A stretch of DNA of 64,000 nucleotides from Rahnella ecdela (GCF_019049625.1 NZ_JAFMOY010000125.1:62001-126000), one strand, 5' to 3'. Shown: positions 49,015-59,128, numbered from the stretch's first letter. The notes: generated from the sequence alone by a model not told the origin. Numbers and translations are program-made.

Positions 49015-50486
49015 GCCTGATTGATGACGCAATTGGCCTGTTTTCACCCGGCTGGAAGGCATCCCGCCTGCGTTCACGCGTGGCAATAAACGCCTACGAG
49101 GCGGCATTACCGATGCGCACGCACCGGGCGAAGCGCGAAAACCGCAATGCCAACCAGCTTACCCAGTTCGCCGGACGTTCGATCCGCGAGCAGGCGCGCT
49201 GGCTGGACAATAATCACGACCTGGTGATCGGCCTGTTGGACAAACTGGAAGAGCGCATCGTCGGCGCGCGGGGCATCGTTGTTGATCCTCAGCCTATCCT
49301 GAAAACGGGGCTGGTGGCCGATGACCTGTCCAAACAAATACGTGCTGCGTGGGCGGAGTGGTCTATTTCTCCCGACGTTACCGGGCAGTTTACCCGCCCG
49401 GTCCTTGAGCGTCTGATGGCGCGAACCTGGCTGCGCGACGGCGAGGTTTTCGGGCAAATGGTTCGGGGTGCCGCACCCGGACTGACGCCGACGGCCAACA
49501 TCCCCTTCTGGGTCGAGGCGCTGGAGCCGGATTACATTCCGCTTGAGATGAGCGATACCGGCAGGGGGATTTGCCAGGGTATTTATCTCAACAGCTGGGG
49601 ATGCCCGACAAAGTACGTCGTGTATAAGAATCTGGTGACCTCCGGCGTGGCGCTGGGTAACACCAAAGAAATCGCTGCAGACGGCATGATGCACCTGAAA
49701 TTCATGCGCCGTCTTCATCAGGTCCGCGGTAACAGCCTGCTCTCCGGCATCCTTATCCGCCTGAGTGCGCTGAAAGAGTACGAAGATTCTGAACTGACGG
49801 CCGCCCGCATTGCCGCCGCGCTGGGCATGTACGTGAAAAAAGGCGACGGCCAGACATACGGTGACGAAGGTAATGACAAAGGTCCCCGTGAGCTCAACAT
49901 CGAACCCGGCATGCTTTTCGATGAACTGGCGCCGGGTGAAGAAATTGGGATGATAAAATCAGACCGGCCCAACCCTAACCTCGAGACGTTCCGCAACGGT
50001 CAGCTCAGGGCGGTGGCCGCCGGCAGCCGCAGCAGCTTTTCCAGCATCTCCCGCAACTATAACGGCACCTACAGCTCCCAGCGTCAGGAGCTGGTCGAGT
50101 CCTTTGAAGGGTACGGCATTCTTCAGGATGCGTTTATCGCCGCCGTGACCCGTCCGATGTACCGCAGCTGGTTGCAGATGGCCATCACCGCGGGCGTGAT
50201 CAACGTGCCCCCCGACGTGGACACGGCGACGCTGTTTAACGCCGTGTACAGCGGACCGGTCATGCCGTGGATTGACCCAATGAAAGAGGCCAATTCGTGG
50301 CGCGTCCTTTTGCGCGGCGGGGCGGCAACGGAAGGTGACTGGATCCGGGCGCGCGGCGCTAATCCGGGCGATGTAAAACGCCGCCGCAAGGCGGAAGTCG
50401 ACGAAAATAAAGCGTTAGATCTGGTCTTCGACACGGATCCGGCAAACGATAAAGGGGAAGCCAGTGCGCAAGAATCCAAGAAATAA
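49011..50486 (+). CDS. Portal protein (gpB-like)
   Basis: 491 residues from the ATG at 49011, which overlaps the gpW stop (ATGA); an earlier ATG would add residues out of gpW's frame. AINAYEAALPMRTHRAKREN and NLITFVEALEP-like stretches match lambda-type portals. The dodecamer is the DNA entry channel of the head. Last 23 bases overlap the next gene. Confidence 0.94.
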   Translation: MSLIDDAIGLFSPGWKASRLRSRVAINAYEAALPMRTHRAKRENRNANQLTQFAGRSIREQARWLDNNHDLVIGLLDKLEERIVGARGIVVDPQPILKTGLVADDLSKQIRAAWAEWSISPDVTGQFTRPVLERLMARTWLRDGEVFGQMVRGAAPGLTPTANIPFWVEALEPDYIPLEMSDTGRGICQGIYLNSWGCPTKYVVYKNLVTSGVALGNTKEIAADGMMHLKFMRRLHQVRGNSLLSGILIRLSALKEYEDSELTAARIAAALGMYVKKGDGQTYGDEGNDKGPRELNIEPGMLFDELAPGEEIGMIKSDRPNPNLETFRNGQLRAVAAGSRSSFSSISRNYNGTYSSQRQELVESFEGYGILQDAFIAAVTRPMYRSWLQMAITAGVINVPPDVDTATLFNAVYSGPVMPWIDPMKEANSWRVLLRGGAATEGDWIRARGANPGDVKRRRKAEVDENKALDLVFDTDPANDKGEASAQESKK

Positions 50487-52494
50487 ACTTAGTGTGTCAC
50501 CCAAAGCCTCGGCGGGCGATAAAAGCTGGTTCCGCATGAAGGCCAGCGGTGACAAGACCGCCGATATTTATATTTACGACGAGATTGGTTACTGGGGCGT
50601 GACGGCCCGCCAGTTTGCCAGCAGCATGAAAGCGCTGGGCGACCTCGACCATATCAACCTGCACATCCATTCACCGGGCGGCGACGTCTTTGACGGCATT
50701 GCCATTTACAACCTGCTGAACAGCCATACGGCCAGCAAAACCGTGTATATCGACGGCCTTGCCGCCTCAATGGCGTCGGTGATTGCGATGGTGGGCAACC
50801 CCATCATCATGCCTGAAAACGCCATGATGATGATCCACAAACCCTGGGGGATCACCGGCGGCGACGCCAACGACATGCGCGACTATGCCGACCTGCTGGA
50901 TAAGGTCGAGGCCGTGCTGATCCCTTCATATGCAAAAAAAACCGGTAAAACCTCCGACGAACTTGCCCTGATGCTGGGTGAGGAAACGTGGATGACCGCT
51001 CAGGAATGCCTTGAGCACGGTTTTGCCGACCAGATCTCTACCGCGGTGCAGGCAATGGCCCGCATTAATTCAAAACGTATCGAGGAATTCGACGCTATGC
51101 CAAACGCACTGAAAAACATGATCACTAAGCCGAAAGCGACCACCCAGAACCCGCCGGCGCCGCAGAATCCGCCCGCTGCACCGGTTGTTCCTGCCCCCGC
51201 CGCACTGGATGAAAATACCATTCGTAATCAGGTGATTGCGGCGCAGAAACAGCGCGTCACGGGGATCAAAGACCTGTTCGCGATGTTCGGCGGCCGCCAT
51301 CAGGAATTGCAGGCGACGTGCATCGAAGACATCGACTGCACGGTCGAGCAGGCCAAGGACAAGCTGCTGGTCATGCTGGGCAAAGACGCCAGTCCGTCGA
51401 ATAAAAACGGCGGCAATGCGCACATTTACGCAGGGAACGGTAACTTTACCGGCGACGGCATTCGTCAGGCGCTGATGGCGCGCGCGGGCTATGAGGACCG
51501 CCAAAACGACAACGTCTACAACGGCATGACGCTGCGCGAATATGCGCGCATGTCGCTGACCGAACGCGGCGTCAGCGTGGGGGCGTTCAACCCGATGCAG
51601 ATGGTCGGCCTTTCCCTGACCCACAGCACCTCTGATTTCGGCAATATCCTGCTGGACGTGGCGAATAAGTCCCTGCTGCAGGGTTGGGAAGAGTCGGAAG
51701 AGACCTTCGAAGCCTGGACGAAGAAAGGGCAGCTCTCCGACTTTAAAACGGCGCACCGCGTCGGCATGGGCGGCTTCCCGTCTTTGCGTAAGGTGCGCGA
51801 AGGGGCGGAGTACAAATACGTGACCACCGCAGACAACAGCGAAACCATCGCGTTGGCCACCTACGGTGAAATCTTCTCCATTACCCGTCAGGCCATCATC
51901 AATGACGATCTGAACCAGCTGACCGACGTGCCGATGAAGATGGGGCGCGCGGCGAAGGCCACCATCGGCGATCTGGTGTATGCGGTGCTCACCGGCAACC
52001 CTAAATTGTCTGACGGTAAGACGTTGTTCAGCAGCGATCACAAAAACCTGGCAACCGGCACCATTGACGTCACAACTCTGGATGCGGCTCGCCAGCTGAT
52101 GCGCGTGCAGAAAGAGCCGACCACCGGGCGCACCCTGAACATTCGCCCGGCCTTCCTGCTGGTGCCGACCGCGCTTGAGACGGTCGCCAACCAGACGATC
52201 AAATCAGCCAGCGTGAAAGGGGCTGACGTGAACGCCGGCATCATCAACCCGATCCAGAACTTTGCGACGGTTATCGGTGAGCCACGCCTCGATGACAACA
52301 GCGCGAAAGCCTGGTATCTGGCGGCGGCGCAGGGCATGGACACCATCGAGGTGGCTTACCTGAACGGGGTCGAGCTGCCGTACATCGACCAGCAGGAAGG
52401 CTTCAACACCGACGGCATCGCGACGAAAGTGCGCATCGACGCCGGCGTGGCGCCGCTGGATTACCGTGGTCTGGTCAAGTCCAGCGGCCAGTAA
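50464..52494 (+). CDS. ClpP-like prohead protease / major capsid protein fusion
   Basis: 676 residues, GTG start. The N-terminal half is a ClpP/S49-like protease: HIHSPGGDVFDGIAIYN, Ser102 (DGLAASMAS) and His125 (MMIHKPWG). A Pro/Ala linker (about 220-245) is followed by a scaffold-like part and, from about 310, a major-capsid fold (FNPMQMVGLSLTHSTSDF, ending PLDYRGLVKSSGQ). Lambda has separate C/Nu3, D and E genes. Cleavage between the two parts is expected. Confidence 0.9.
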   Translation: MRKNPRNKLSVSPKASAGDKSWFRMKASGDKTADIYIYDEIGYWGVTARQFASSMKALGDLDHINLHIHSPGGDVFDGIAIYNLLNSHTASKTVYIDGLAASMASVIAMVGNPIIMPENAMMMIHKPWGITGGDANDMRDYADLLDKVEAVLIPSYAKKTGKTSDELALMLGEETWMTAQECLEHGFADQISTAVQAMARINSKRIEEFDAMPNALKNMITKPKATTQNPPAPQNPPAAPVVPAPAALDENTIRNQVIAAQKQRVTGIKDLFAMFGGRHQELQATCIEDIDCTVEQAKDKLLVMLGKDASPSNKNGGNAHIYAGNGNFTGDGIRQALMARAGYEDRQNDNVYNGMTLREYARMSLTERGVSVGAFNPMQMVGLSLTHSTSDFGNILLDVANKSLLQGWEESEETFEAWTKKGQLSDFKTAHRVGMGGFPSLRKVREGAEYKYVTTADNSETIALATYGEIFSITRQAIINDDLNQLTDVPMKMGRAAKATIGDLVYAVLTGNPKLSDGKTLFSSDHKNLATGTIDVTTLDAARQLMRVQKEPTTGRTLNIRPAFLLVPTALETVANQTIKSASVKGADVNAGIINPIQNFATVIGEPRLDDNSAKAWYLAAAQGMDTIEVAYLNGVELPYIDQQEGFNTDGIATKVRIDAGVAPLDYRGLVKSSGQ

Positions 52495-52516
52495 CATTTC
52501 CCCGCGTTACCTTCAC

Positions 52517-52535
52517 GCCCGTCAGGGCTTTTTTT
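52517..52535 (+). terminator. Terminator after the capsid gene
   Basis: GCCC-GTCA-GGGC and seven T residues, 22 bases after the stop. In the middle of the head operon, so Q read-through is needed for full expression beyond it. A GC hairpin follows near 52549-52565. Confidence 0.75.
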
Positions 52536-52578
52536 ATACCTAAAATTCGCCCCTTCGCGGGGCGTATGGAGCTTTGTT

Positions 52579-52905
52579 ATGGCTAAGAATTTTGTGCAGG
52601 AAGGGCAGACCATTTCCATTACCAATACCGGTCAGGCGGTGATTGAGGGCGGCGCCCCCGTGGTGCTGGGTTCCCTGCTCGTCGTCTCACTGGCGGATAT
52701 TGCCCCGAATGAAACCGGTACGGGCATGGCGGAAGGGATATTCCTGCTGCCGAAAGTCTCCGCCGACGCCATTCCGGCGGGGACAAAAGTGTATATCGCG
52801 GACGGTGAAATCCAGCTGGCGGCGGCGGATGCCGTGGCGGCGGGGATCGCGTGGGAACAGGCCGGTGCAGGTTCGACCGTCGTTGAAGTCAAAATCAATG
52901 CCTAA
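52579..52905 (+). CDS. Capsid decoration protein (DUF2190)
   Basis: 108 residues, beta-rich, of the DUF2190 family of capsid cement proteins: ISITNTGQAVIEGGAPVVLG and VYIADGEIQLAA. GGAG before the ATG. Stabilises the head shell. Overlaps the next gene by eight bases. Confidence 0.83.
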   Translation: MAKNFVQEGQTISITNTGQAVIEGGAPVVLGSLLVVSLADIAPNETGTGMAEGIFLLPKVSADAIPAGTKVYIADGEIQLAAADAVAAGIAWEQAGAGSTVVEVKINA

Positions 52906-53173
52906 CCCGTTCGATGCGCTGGCGGCGCGGATGGATGCCACCACCGTCGCGCGCTTTGGGCGAGACGTGGCGATTAACGGCGCCGTGCTTACCGGCGTTG
53001 AAAGCCACTTTTTGCCCGAAATGGGGCCGGTCAGCGGTGACGGCCTGTCCGTGGTGATTTTTTCTGCCGCTTACCGGCCTCACCGTAACGATCAGGTGAT
53101 GTATCAGGGCGAAAGTTACATCGTCACCCGCCATCAGGTGTTTAACGGAAAGCCGCAAATCTGGCTGGAATAA
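52898..53173 (+). CDS. Head-tail connector (gpFII-like)
   Basis: 91 residues from an ATG inside the end of the decoration gene. NPFDALAARMDATTVARFG is as in the FII family. Completes the head-to-tail interface. Confidence 0.83.
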   Translation: MPNPFDALAARMDATTVARFGRDVAINGAVLTGVESHFLPEMGPVSGDGLSVVIFSAAYRPHRNDQVMYQGESYIVTRHQVFNGKPQIWLE

Positions 53174-53183
53174 AGGGGAGCAC

Positions 53184-53738
53184 ATGACCATCAAAGGGCT
53201 TGAACAGGCGATCAGTAATCTGAACAACATCAGTAAGACCGCCGTTCCCCGCGCCTCGGCGCAGGCCGTGAACCGGGTGGCGGGGCGGGCGATCAGTCGG
53301 AGCAGTTCGTCGGTATCGAAGGAAACGAAGGTGCCGAGAAAGCTGGTCATGCAGCGCGCAAAGCTGAAAAAGGCCACGATGAACCGGCCTGTCGCCACGT
53401 TAAAAATCAACCGGGGCAACCTGCCCGCCATCAAGCTCGGGGCCGCGCAAATGCGTATCTCCCGGCGTAAGGGCAACGTGCGCGGGCAGGGCAGCGTGCT
53501 GAAAATCGGGCGCTTCACGTTCCGCGACGCCTTTATTCAGCAGCTTGCCAACGGACGCTGGCACGTTCTCCAGCGCTCGGGGAAAAGCCGGTACCCGATT
53601 GACGTGGTGAAAATCCCCCTGACGACGCCGCTGACCAACGCCTATACGGTGGAGACAAACCGCCTGATGCAAAGCGATATGCCCAAAGAGATGGCGGCGG
53701 CTCTGAAAAATCAACTGAGGCTTATCGTTAAACGATGA
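53184..53738 (+). CDS. Minor tail protein Z
   Basis: 184 residues, gpZ family (KGLEQAISNLNNISKTAVPRA, and [10 protein letters not shown] at the end). Very basic. Needed for tail completion and DNA positioning in lambda. Overlaps gpU by four bases. Confidence 0.9.
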   Translation: MTIKGLEQAISNLNNISKTAVPRASAQAVNRVAGRAISRSSSSVSKETKVPRKLVMQRAKLKKATMNRPVATLKINRGNLPAIKLGAAQMRISRRKGNVRGQGSVLKIGRFTFRDAFIQQLANGRWHVLQRSGKSRYPIDVVKIPLTTPLTNAYTVETNRLMQSDMPKEMAAALKNQLRLIVKR

Positions 53739-54139
53739 TAAAGCACCCGAAAATCCGCAACGCCGTGCTGGACGCACTCAAGCTTTCGGTGACCGCCCCC
53801 TCCGTGACCTGGTATGACGGTCGCCCGAGCTTTTTGACCGCCGAAGACCTGCCCGCCGTCGCCGTCTATCTTTCGGGCGCTGAACCTACCGGGGAAACCC
53901 TCGATGAAGACGAATGGCGGGCAACGCTTCACGTCGAGGTTTTTCTCAAGGCGGTGAGCCCCGACACCGAGCTCGACCGGTGGATGGAGCAGCATATTTA
54001 TCCGGTGGTAGGCGACATCCCGGCACTTTCAGACCTTATCGAAAACATCACGCCGGAGGGCTACGACTACCAGCGCGATGATGAAATGTCGACGTGGGGC
54101 TCTGCTGACCTGCGTTACACCCTGACTTACTTAATGTGA
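53735..54139 (+). CDS. Tail terminator gpU
   Basis: 134 residues, the length of lambda gpU (131). [16 protein letters not shown] at the end is typical. It caps the tail tube and lets the head join. Between Z and V as in lambda. Confidence 0.9.
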   Translation: MIKHPKIRNAVLDALKLSVTAPSVTWYDGRPSFLTAEDLPAVAVYLSGAEPTGETLDEDEWRATLHVEVFLKAVSPDTELDRWMEQHIYPVVGDIPALSDLIENITPEGYDYQRDDEMSTWGSADLRYTLTYLM

Positions 54140-54146
54140 GGAATCT

Positions 54147-54884
54147 ATGACCACACAACTCGAACCGACCAAAGGCGCGGGCACCACGCTTTGGATTTAC
54201 ACCGGCAGCGGCGATCCCTATGCCAATCCGTTATCGGATCAGGACTGGACGCGGCTGGCGAAAATCAAGGAGCTGACGCCGGGTGAAATGACGGCGGAAT
54301 CCTACGATGACACCTATCTCGATGACGCCGACGCCGACTGGAACGGCACCGCGCAGGGGGCTAAATCGTCGGGTGACACCTCCTTTACGCTGGCCTGGAA
54401 GCCGGGCGAAAGCGGCCAGCAGGATCTGGTTAACTGGTTCTACGACGGCGCGGTGCGCGGGTACAAAATCCGTTACCCCAACACTGCCGTGGACGTTTTC
54501 CGGGGCTGGATCAGCAGCCTGGGCAAAGCGGTACCGGTAAAAGAGGTGATCACCCGCACGGTGAAAATCACCAACACCGGCAAGCCGGCGCTGGCGGAGA
54601 GCAATCAGGCCGCCGCGGTTCCGGTCTCGGGCGTCACCGTCACCCCGTCCGCCGCGAGCGTCGTGGTCGGGCAGAACAGCGTCATTGGCGTCACAGTCTT
54701 GCCTGACGGCGCGACCAACGGTTCTTTCAGCGCGGCGTCATCTGACCCTTCCGTTGCCACCATCACCGTCTCCGGCAAAAACGTGACGGCCAAAGGCGTC
54801 AAAGCGGGCACGGCGCAAATCATCATCATGACCAATGAGGGTCAGAAAGTGGCCATCTGTAACCTGACCGTCACGGCGGCCTAA
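54147..54884 (+). CDS. Major tail tube protein gpV
   Basis: 245 residues. N-terminal part is a gpV-type tail tube domain ([37 protein letters not shown]). From about 155 a Big_2 bacterial Ig-like domain follows ([32 protein letters not shown]), as in lambda, exposed on the tail. Confidence 0.92.
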   Translation: MTTQLEPTKGAGTTLWIYTGSGDPYANPLSDQDWTRLAKIKELTPGEMTAESYDDTYLDDADADWNGTAQGAKSSGDTSFTLAWKPGESGQQDLVNWFYDGAVRGYKIRYPNTAVDVFRGWISSLGKAVPVKEVITRTVKITNTGKPALAESNQAAAVPVSGVTVTPSAASVVVGQNSVIGVTVLPDGATNGSFSAASSDPSVATITVSGKNVTAKGVKAGTAQIIIMTNEGQKVAICNLTVTAA

Positions 54885-54894
54885 CGGAGCGAGC

Positions 54895-55302
54895 ATGTTT
54901 TTAAAGTCTGAACTGTTTGAGTTTAACGGGGCGAAAACCACGCTGTATGAGCTCTCGGCGCTGCAGCGCGTTGAGTTGCTGCATTATCTGGCGGCGCAGG
55001 AAAAGGCCCTGCCGAAAGATGAGCCTGATGATCAGACTCTGGCGTCCGCGCTGGTCGAGCTCAATATCCGCGCCGGCGCGATGATCATTGCCATGTCGCT
55101 CTGGCACAGTGAGTCGCCAAAGCCGGATATTCACGACCTGCAGCAGCAGGTCATGAGCACCTGGCCGGTCGAGGCCATCGGCAAAGCGGATACGCAGGTC
55201 AAAATCCTGTCCGGCATGCTGAACCCGGAGCAGGGCGAGGTCACCACGGAAGCTGCGCCCTCAGAGTCGGTCGCTGAAGAGGAGACGGCGGAAAAGCGCT
55301 AA
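54895..55302 (+). CDS. Tail assembly chaperone gpG
   Basis: 135 residues, gpG family (FLKSELFEFNGAKTTLYELS). Near its end the sequence GGAAAAG (55290-55296) offers a -1 slip, and the -1 frame is open from there into gpT, so gpGT is likely made as in lambda. See the gpT entry. Confidence 0.9.
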   Translation: MFLKSELFEFNGAKTTLYELSALQRVELLHYLAAQEKALPKDEPDDQTLASALVELNIRAGAMIIAMSLWHSESPKPDIHDLQQQVMSTWPVEAIGKADTQVKILSGMLNPEQGEVTTEAAPSESVAEEETAEKR

Positions 55303-55322
55303 CCCGTGAAAAGGGCTTTGTT

Positions 55323-55637
55323 ATGCAGCTGGCGCGCGAGTTGAGACGACCCAACTGGCGCACCATGCTTTCAAACATGTCCTCCAGCGAGCTCGAGGAG
55401 TGGCATCAGTTCTATCAGACCCATTACTTCGAAGAGGCGTTACTTGATGCCCACTTTGCCTCGCTTAGCCTCCATATTTTATCGCTGGTGTGCGGGGAAA
55501 CAGAACTGACCGCGGGCCATTTTAGCCTGCTTAAACCCAAGGTCGTGGAAGAAAATCACGAACCTGATGATGAACAACTAATGGCGATCGCAGAAAGCCT
55601 GCCAGGAGGAGTGCGCTATGGCCCAGCCAGTGGGTGA
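55323..55637 (+). CDS. gpT part of the frameshifted gpGT chaperone
   Basis: Frame open from well before its ATG: GGA AAA GCG CTA ACC (from 55290) runs into ATG at 55323. -1 slippage at GGAAAAG would join G to T, giving about 240 residues. The T part (LARELRRPNWRTMLSNMS, ELTAGHFSLLKPKVVEEN) is typical. Its 3' end overlaps gpH by 20 bases. Independent start at 55323 is unlikely to be used. Confidence 0.85.
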   Translation: MQLARELRRPNWRTMLSNMSSSELEEWHQFYQTHYFEEALLDAHFASLSLHILSLVCGETELTAGHFSLLKPKVVEENHEPDDEQLMAIAESLPGGVRYGPASG

Positions 55638-58305
55638 TCTGGTCGTTAATCTTGACGTTGACGCCGCGAAATTCAATGAACAGCTCGGCTACGTGCGTAA
55701 GCAGTTTACCGGGCTGAGCGCCGCCGCCGTTGAGACGTCCGCCCAGGTTCAGCAGTCCTTCTCCCGTCAGGAGCTGGTGGCAAAACGGGTGGGGATATCC
55801 GTGGGGCAATACAACAACGCCCTGCGCAACCTCCCCGCACAGTTTACCGATATCGCGACCCAGCTCGCCGGTGGGCAAAGCCCCTTCCTTATCATGCTCC
55901 AGCAGGGCGGACAGGTTAAAGACTCCTTCGGCGGCGTATCGAACCTTTTCCGGGCGATTCAGGCGGCGCTCTTTGGCGTCAGTGATTCGGCTGACAAGTC
56001 TGAAGATTCGTTATCTGAGAATGCCAATGCGCTGGCGGAGAACGCCGAAAATCTGGGGAAGGTGCGTGGCCTGCTCACGCCGGCGACCCTGGGCTTTGTG
56101 GCGCTGGCCGTTGCCGTGGTGGCCGTGGCCTATTCGTTTGTAAAGGGTCAGGGGGTGCTCAGCGAATTTAACAAATCGCTGGTGATGACCGGTGACCGCT
56201 CGGGGCAGACTGCCAACAACCTGCTGGTTATGGCCGAGGCGATTGTGCAGGGCGGTGACTCCTTTACCGCCGGTACCGCGGCGCTCAATGCGTTAGTCAA
56301 AGCGGGGGCCAATCTCGGGGAAAACTTCCTGGGCGTGGCCACCTCCATTTCGACCCTGTCCGACGCCACCGGCACCAAAGTAGAAGATTTAGCGGCGGCG
56401 TTTGGCCGCATTACCTCGGATCCGCAAAGCGGGATGCGGGCGATGGCCGAGCAATATGGTCACGTTACCGCCCAGCAGCTGGACTACGTGAAAAGTCTGC
56501 AGGACTCCGGCAAATATACGGAGGCGCTTAACTACGCGAACACCGCTGCCGCCGCCGGCTTCAAGGACATGGCCGGGAACATTAAAGAGAACATGGGCGC
56601 GCTGGAGACCGCGGCGGACTACGTCGGCGACTCCTTCAAATCCATGTGGAACCGCCTGCTGGATATTGGCCGGGCGGACTCGCTTCAGAAACAGCTCGCG
56701 GACGCCACGGACAGGCTGTATGAGCTGGATAAAGGGCTGAGAAACACCGCCGCACAGGGGCAGCAGCGGTTTGGTCTGGAAACGGCGCGCGATCAGGCAC
56801 GCCAGATGGTCTCCTCCCTGACCGAGCAGCTTCACGCCGAGCAGCGAAAAACCGACGAAAAACAGAAGCAGTCAAACCTTGAGCGCAGCTCGCTTCAGAA
56901 TCAGCAGCACTTCCAGTCGATTTCTGACGCGGGTCAGAGCAAGGAAGAGCAAAGAACGCAGGAGTACCAGCGTCTTAATCAGTACATTGCCGAACGCCGC
57001 CGGCTTAATCAGGCGCTGAGCGACGATGAAATTGCCCAGATTAAAAAGGGTATTGAAGAGAAATATAAAGATCCGAAAACGCCCAAAGCGAAGGCGATCA
57101 CCACCTCAGCGGGGGACAAGGCGACGGATAATGCGCAGGGTGAGCTGATGACCCTGCAGGCCCAGCTCAAAGTCCTGCAGCAGCACACCAGCGTGAACGA
57201 CGTTATCAGCCAGCAGCGCAAAGACCTGTGGCAGACGGAGAATCAGTATACGGTGCTGGAGCAGGCGGCCAGCACCCGCCAGCTGTCTGCGCAGGAAAAG
57301 TCCCTGCTGGCGCATAAAGAAGAAACGCTGGAGTACAAACGGCAGCTGGCGGCGATAGGGGATAAAGTCGCGGCCCAGCAGCGTCTTAATGCGCTCTCCG
57401 ATCAGGCCGATAAGTTTGCCCTGCAGCAGTCTGCAAAGCGCGCTGCGCTGGATGCTCAGGCGGATGGCGTTTCATCAAAACAGGCGGAAAGAGCCGCGAC
57501 GCTGCAGCGTCTGCAGGAAAGCTATGCCTTCAATCCTGACGCTCAGAAACGGGTATTGCAGGAGCAGCAGGCAACGTATGCGGCAGAGGACGCGCTTCGG
57601 TCGAACTGGGTGGCGGGCGCGAAGCAGGGCTGGGCCGAATACGCCGAATCTGCAACCGATGTATTCACTTCGGTGCAACAGGTGGCGCAGGCGGGATTCA
57701 ACGGCCTTGCTGACAGCCTGACAAGCCTGACGACCACCGGTAAAGCCAGCTTTAAAGAGTTTAGTGTCTCTATTTTAAAAATGATCGGTCAGGTCATCAG
57801 CCGGTTAATCGTGGCCTATACCGTCCAGACCGCGCTGGGGTGGATCAGCAGCAGCGCGTCATCTTCATCCTCAAACACATCCTTCTCATCAGGGGCCTAC
57901 AGTAATTTGCAGCTGGCTTATAACGGCGGCTATATCCGCGAGTTTGACGTGGGCGGCTACACCGGGCACGGCGGTAAGTATGAGCCCAAAGGCATCGTTC
58001 ACGGCGGGGAGTTCGTTTTCACCAAGGAGGCGACTAGCCGTTTGGGCGTGGCTAATCTTTATCGCCTGATGAAGGGCTACGCCACGGGTGGATACGTGGG
58101 ATCCGGCGGGGCGGCGGGCAGGTTCGGTGCGACCGACATCAGCGTTTACGCCCCGGTGACCATCGGCGAGCAGTCTTCATCGAATGACGTCAGCAGCAGC
58201 GATACGGCAAACACCGCCAAACAGCTGCAGGGCATTGTTCAGCAGACAATATCGGACAGGCTCAGGAAGGAAATGGCTCCCGGCGGCCTGCTGTATAAAA
58301 AATAA
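55618..58305 (+). CDS. Tape-measure protein gpH
   Basis: 895 residues. The start (GDLVVNLDVDAAKFNEQLGY, then LPAQFTDIATQLAGGQSPF) is that of lambda gpH. A hydrophobic stretch at about 155-176 and long coiled-coil regions (about 350-700) are seen, then a Gly-rich end (GGYIREFDVGGYTGHGG). It sets tail length and takes part in DNA entry; in lambda its C-terminus is cleaved. AGGAG precedes the ATG. Confidence 0.95.
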   Translation: MAQPVGDLVVNLDVDAAKFNEQLGYVRKQFTGLSAAAVETSAQVQQSFSRQELVAKRVGISVGQYNNALRNLPAQFTDIATQLAGGQSPFLIMLQQGGQVKDSFGGVSNLFRAIQAALFGVSDSADKSEDSLSENANALAENAENLGKVRGLLTPATLGFVALAVAVVAVAYSFVKGQGVLSEFNKSLVMTGDRSGQTANNLLVMAEAIVQGGDSFTAGTAALNALVKAGANLGENFLGVATSISTLSDATGTKVEDLAAAFGRITSDPQSGMRAMAEQYGHVTAQQLDYVKSLQDSGKYTEALNYANTAAAAGFKDMAGNIKENMGALETAADYVGDSFKSMWNRLLDIGRADSLQKQLADATDRLYELDKGLRNTAAQGQQRFGLETARDQARQMVSSLTEQLHAEQRKTDEKQKQSNLERSSLQNQQHFQSISDAGQSKEEQRTQEYQRLNQYIAERRRLNQALSDDEIAQIKKGIEEKYKDPKTPKAKAITTSAGDKATDNAQGELMTLQAQLKVLQQHTSVNDVISQQRKDLWQTENQYTVLEQAASTRQLSAQEKSLLAHKEETLEYKRQLAAIGDKVAAQQRLNALSDQADKFALQQSAKRAALDAQADGVSSKQAERAATLQRLQESYAFNPDAQKRVLQEQQATYAAEDALRSNWVAGAKQGWAEYAESATDVFTSVQQVAQAGFNGLADSLTSLTTTGKASFKEFSVSILKMIGQVISRLIVAYTVQTALGWISSSASSSSSNTSFSSGAYSNLQLAYNGGYIREFDVGGYTGHGGKYEPKGIVHGGEFVFTKEATSRLGVANLYRLMKGYATGGYVGSGGAAGRFGATDISVYAPVTIGEQSSSNDVSSSDTANTAKQLQGIVQQTISDRLRKEMAPGGLLYKK

Positions 58306-58341
58306 CTCCGCATGACGCATTCTGTAATTTTGGGAGAAGTG

Positions 58342-58683
58342 ATGCCTACAGACACCTTTACCTGGCGAACGCAGAAAAGCGCCCAGGGTACTGATACGGT
58401 CAGAACGCTACAAGCGCAGTTCGGCGACGGCTACAAGCAGGTTGCCGCCAGTGGAATAAATGCCAAAGCTGAAACGTGGAACCTGAGCTGGACGGGTAAA
58501 AAATCGGAGGCGTCGGCGATCCGTCAATTTCTTCTGAGCCACGTGATTTCATCCTTCTGGTGGACGACTCCGTGGGGAGAGCGGCTCCTCTGGCGGGTAA
58601 AGTCTGATTCGGTGTCGGTCAGCTTTCCCGCGGGAGACAAGGCGACGCTGAGTTTCACTTTCGAGCAGGCGTTTGCACCATAA
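58342..58683 (+). CDS. Minor tail protein gpM
   Basis: 113 residues from the ATG at 58342, with GGGAGA upstream; an earlier ATG at 58312 is possible. TFTWRTQKSAQGTDTVR and FGDGYKQVAASGINA match gpM. Baseplate/tail tip component. It is followed by a moron. Confidence 0.9.
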   Translation: MPTDTFTWRTQKSAQGTDTVRTLQAQFGDGYKQVAASGINAKAETWNLSWTGKKSEASAIRQFLLSHVISSFWWTTPWGERLLWRVKSDSVSVSFPAGDKATLSFTFEQAFAP

Positions 58684-58752
58684 CCATTTTGTATTACCTT
58701 ACGCTCGCTCGGTGTTAGGATAATGCCATTTGTAACGGATGGGGATAGGGAA

Positions 58753-59091
58753 ATGAAGGCTAAAATATTATTGTTTGCCATTTTTGCGTTAGTCGGTTGT
58801 CAATCACTAAATGATACACGAGGTAATGGTGAGGAGTTGACATTTATATCAAGAAATAGCGTTGACGAAGTTTCGCAATGCATTCTTGTTAAATGGCAAA
58901 ATGAAAAAGATATTTTCGGTGTTCCCTATGGTGCATTCATTCAGCCATTTCCAGATGGAAAAACAGTCTATGTGAATGGTAATTATTTCATAGCTGATGT
59001 GACATCATCTGGGATAAATAAAACTACAGTTAAATTATATCAACTAGTATCGAAAGATAAATGGATTAAAATTACTAATAGCTGCCTTTAA
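58753..59091 (+). CDS. Putative lipoprotein moron in the tail operon
   Basis: 112 residues from the ATG at 58753, preceded by GGGGATAGGG. A signal peptide ends in LVGC (lipid-attached Cys16). The mature part is beta-rich and Lys/Ser-rich (FIQPFPDGKTVYVNGN). AT-rich relative to tail genes on both sides, and followed by a terminator, so it is a foreign insertion. Phage lipoproteins can block superinfection or alter the surface; that role is inference, no family recognised. Confidence 0.75.
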   Translation: MKAKILLFAIFALVGCQSLNDTRGNGEELTFISRNSVDEVSQCILVKWQNEKDIFGVPYGAFIQPFPDGKTVYVNGNYFIADVTSSGINKTTVKLYQLVSKDKWIKITNSCL

Positions 59092-59128
59092 TCGATGCAT
59101 TTAAAAGTAAAACACTGATAAAACAACT

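Noticed and set aside
51070-52041. 323-codon minus-strand frame inside the capsid gene
   Set aside because: Exact complement of a strongly biased coding region; composition typical of antisense shadows.
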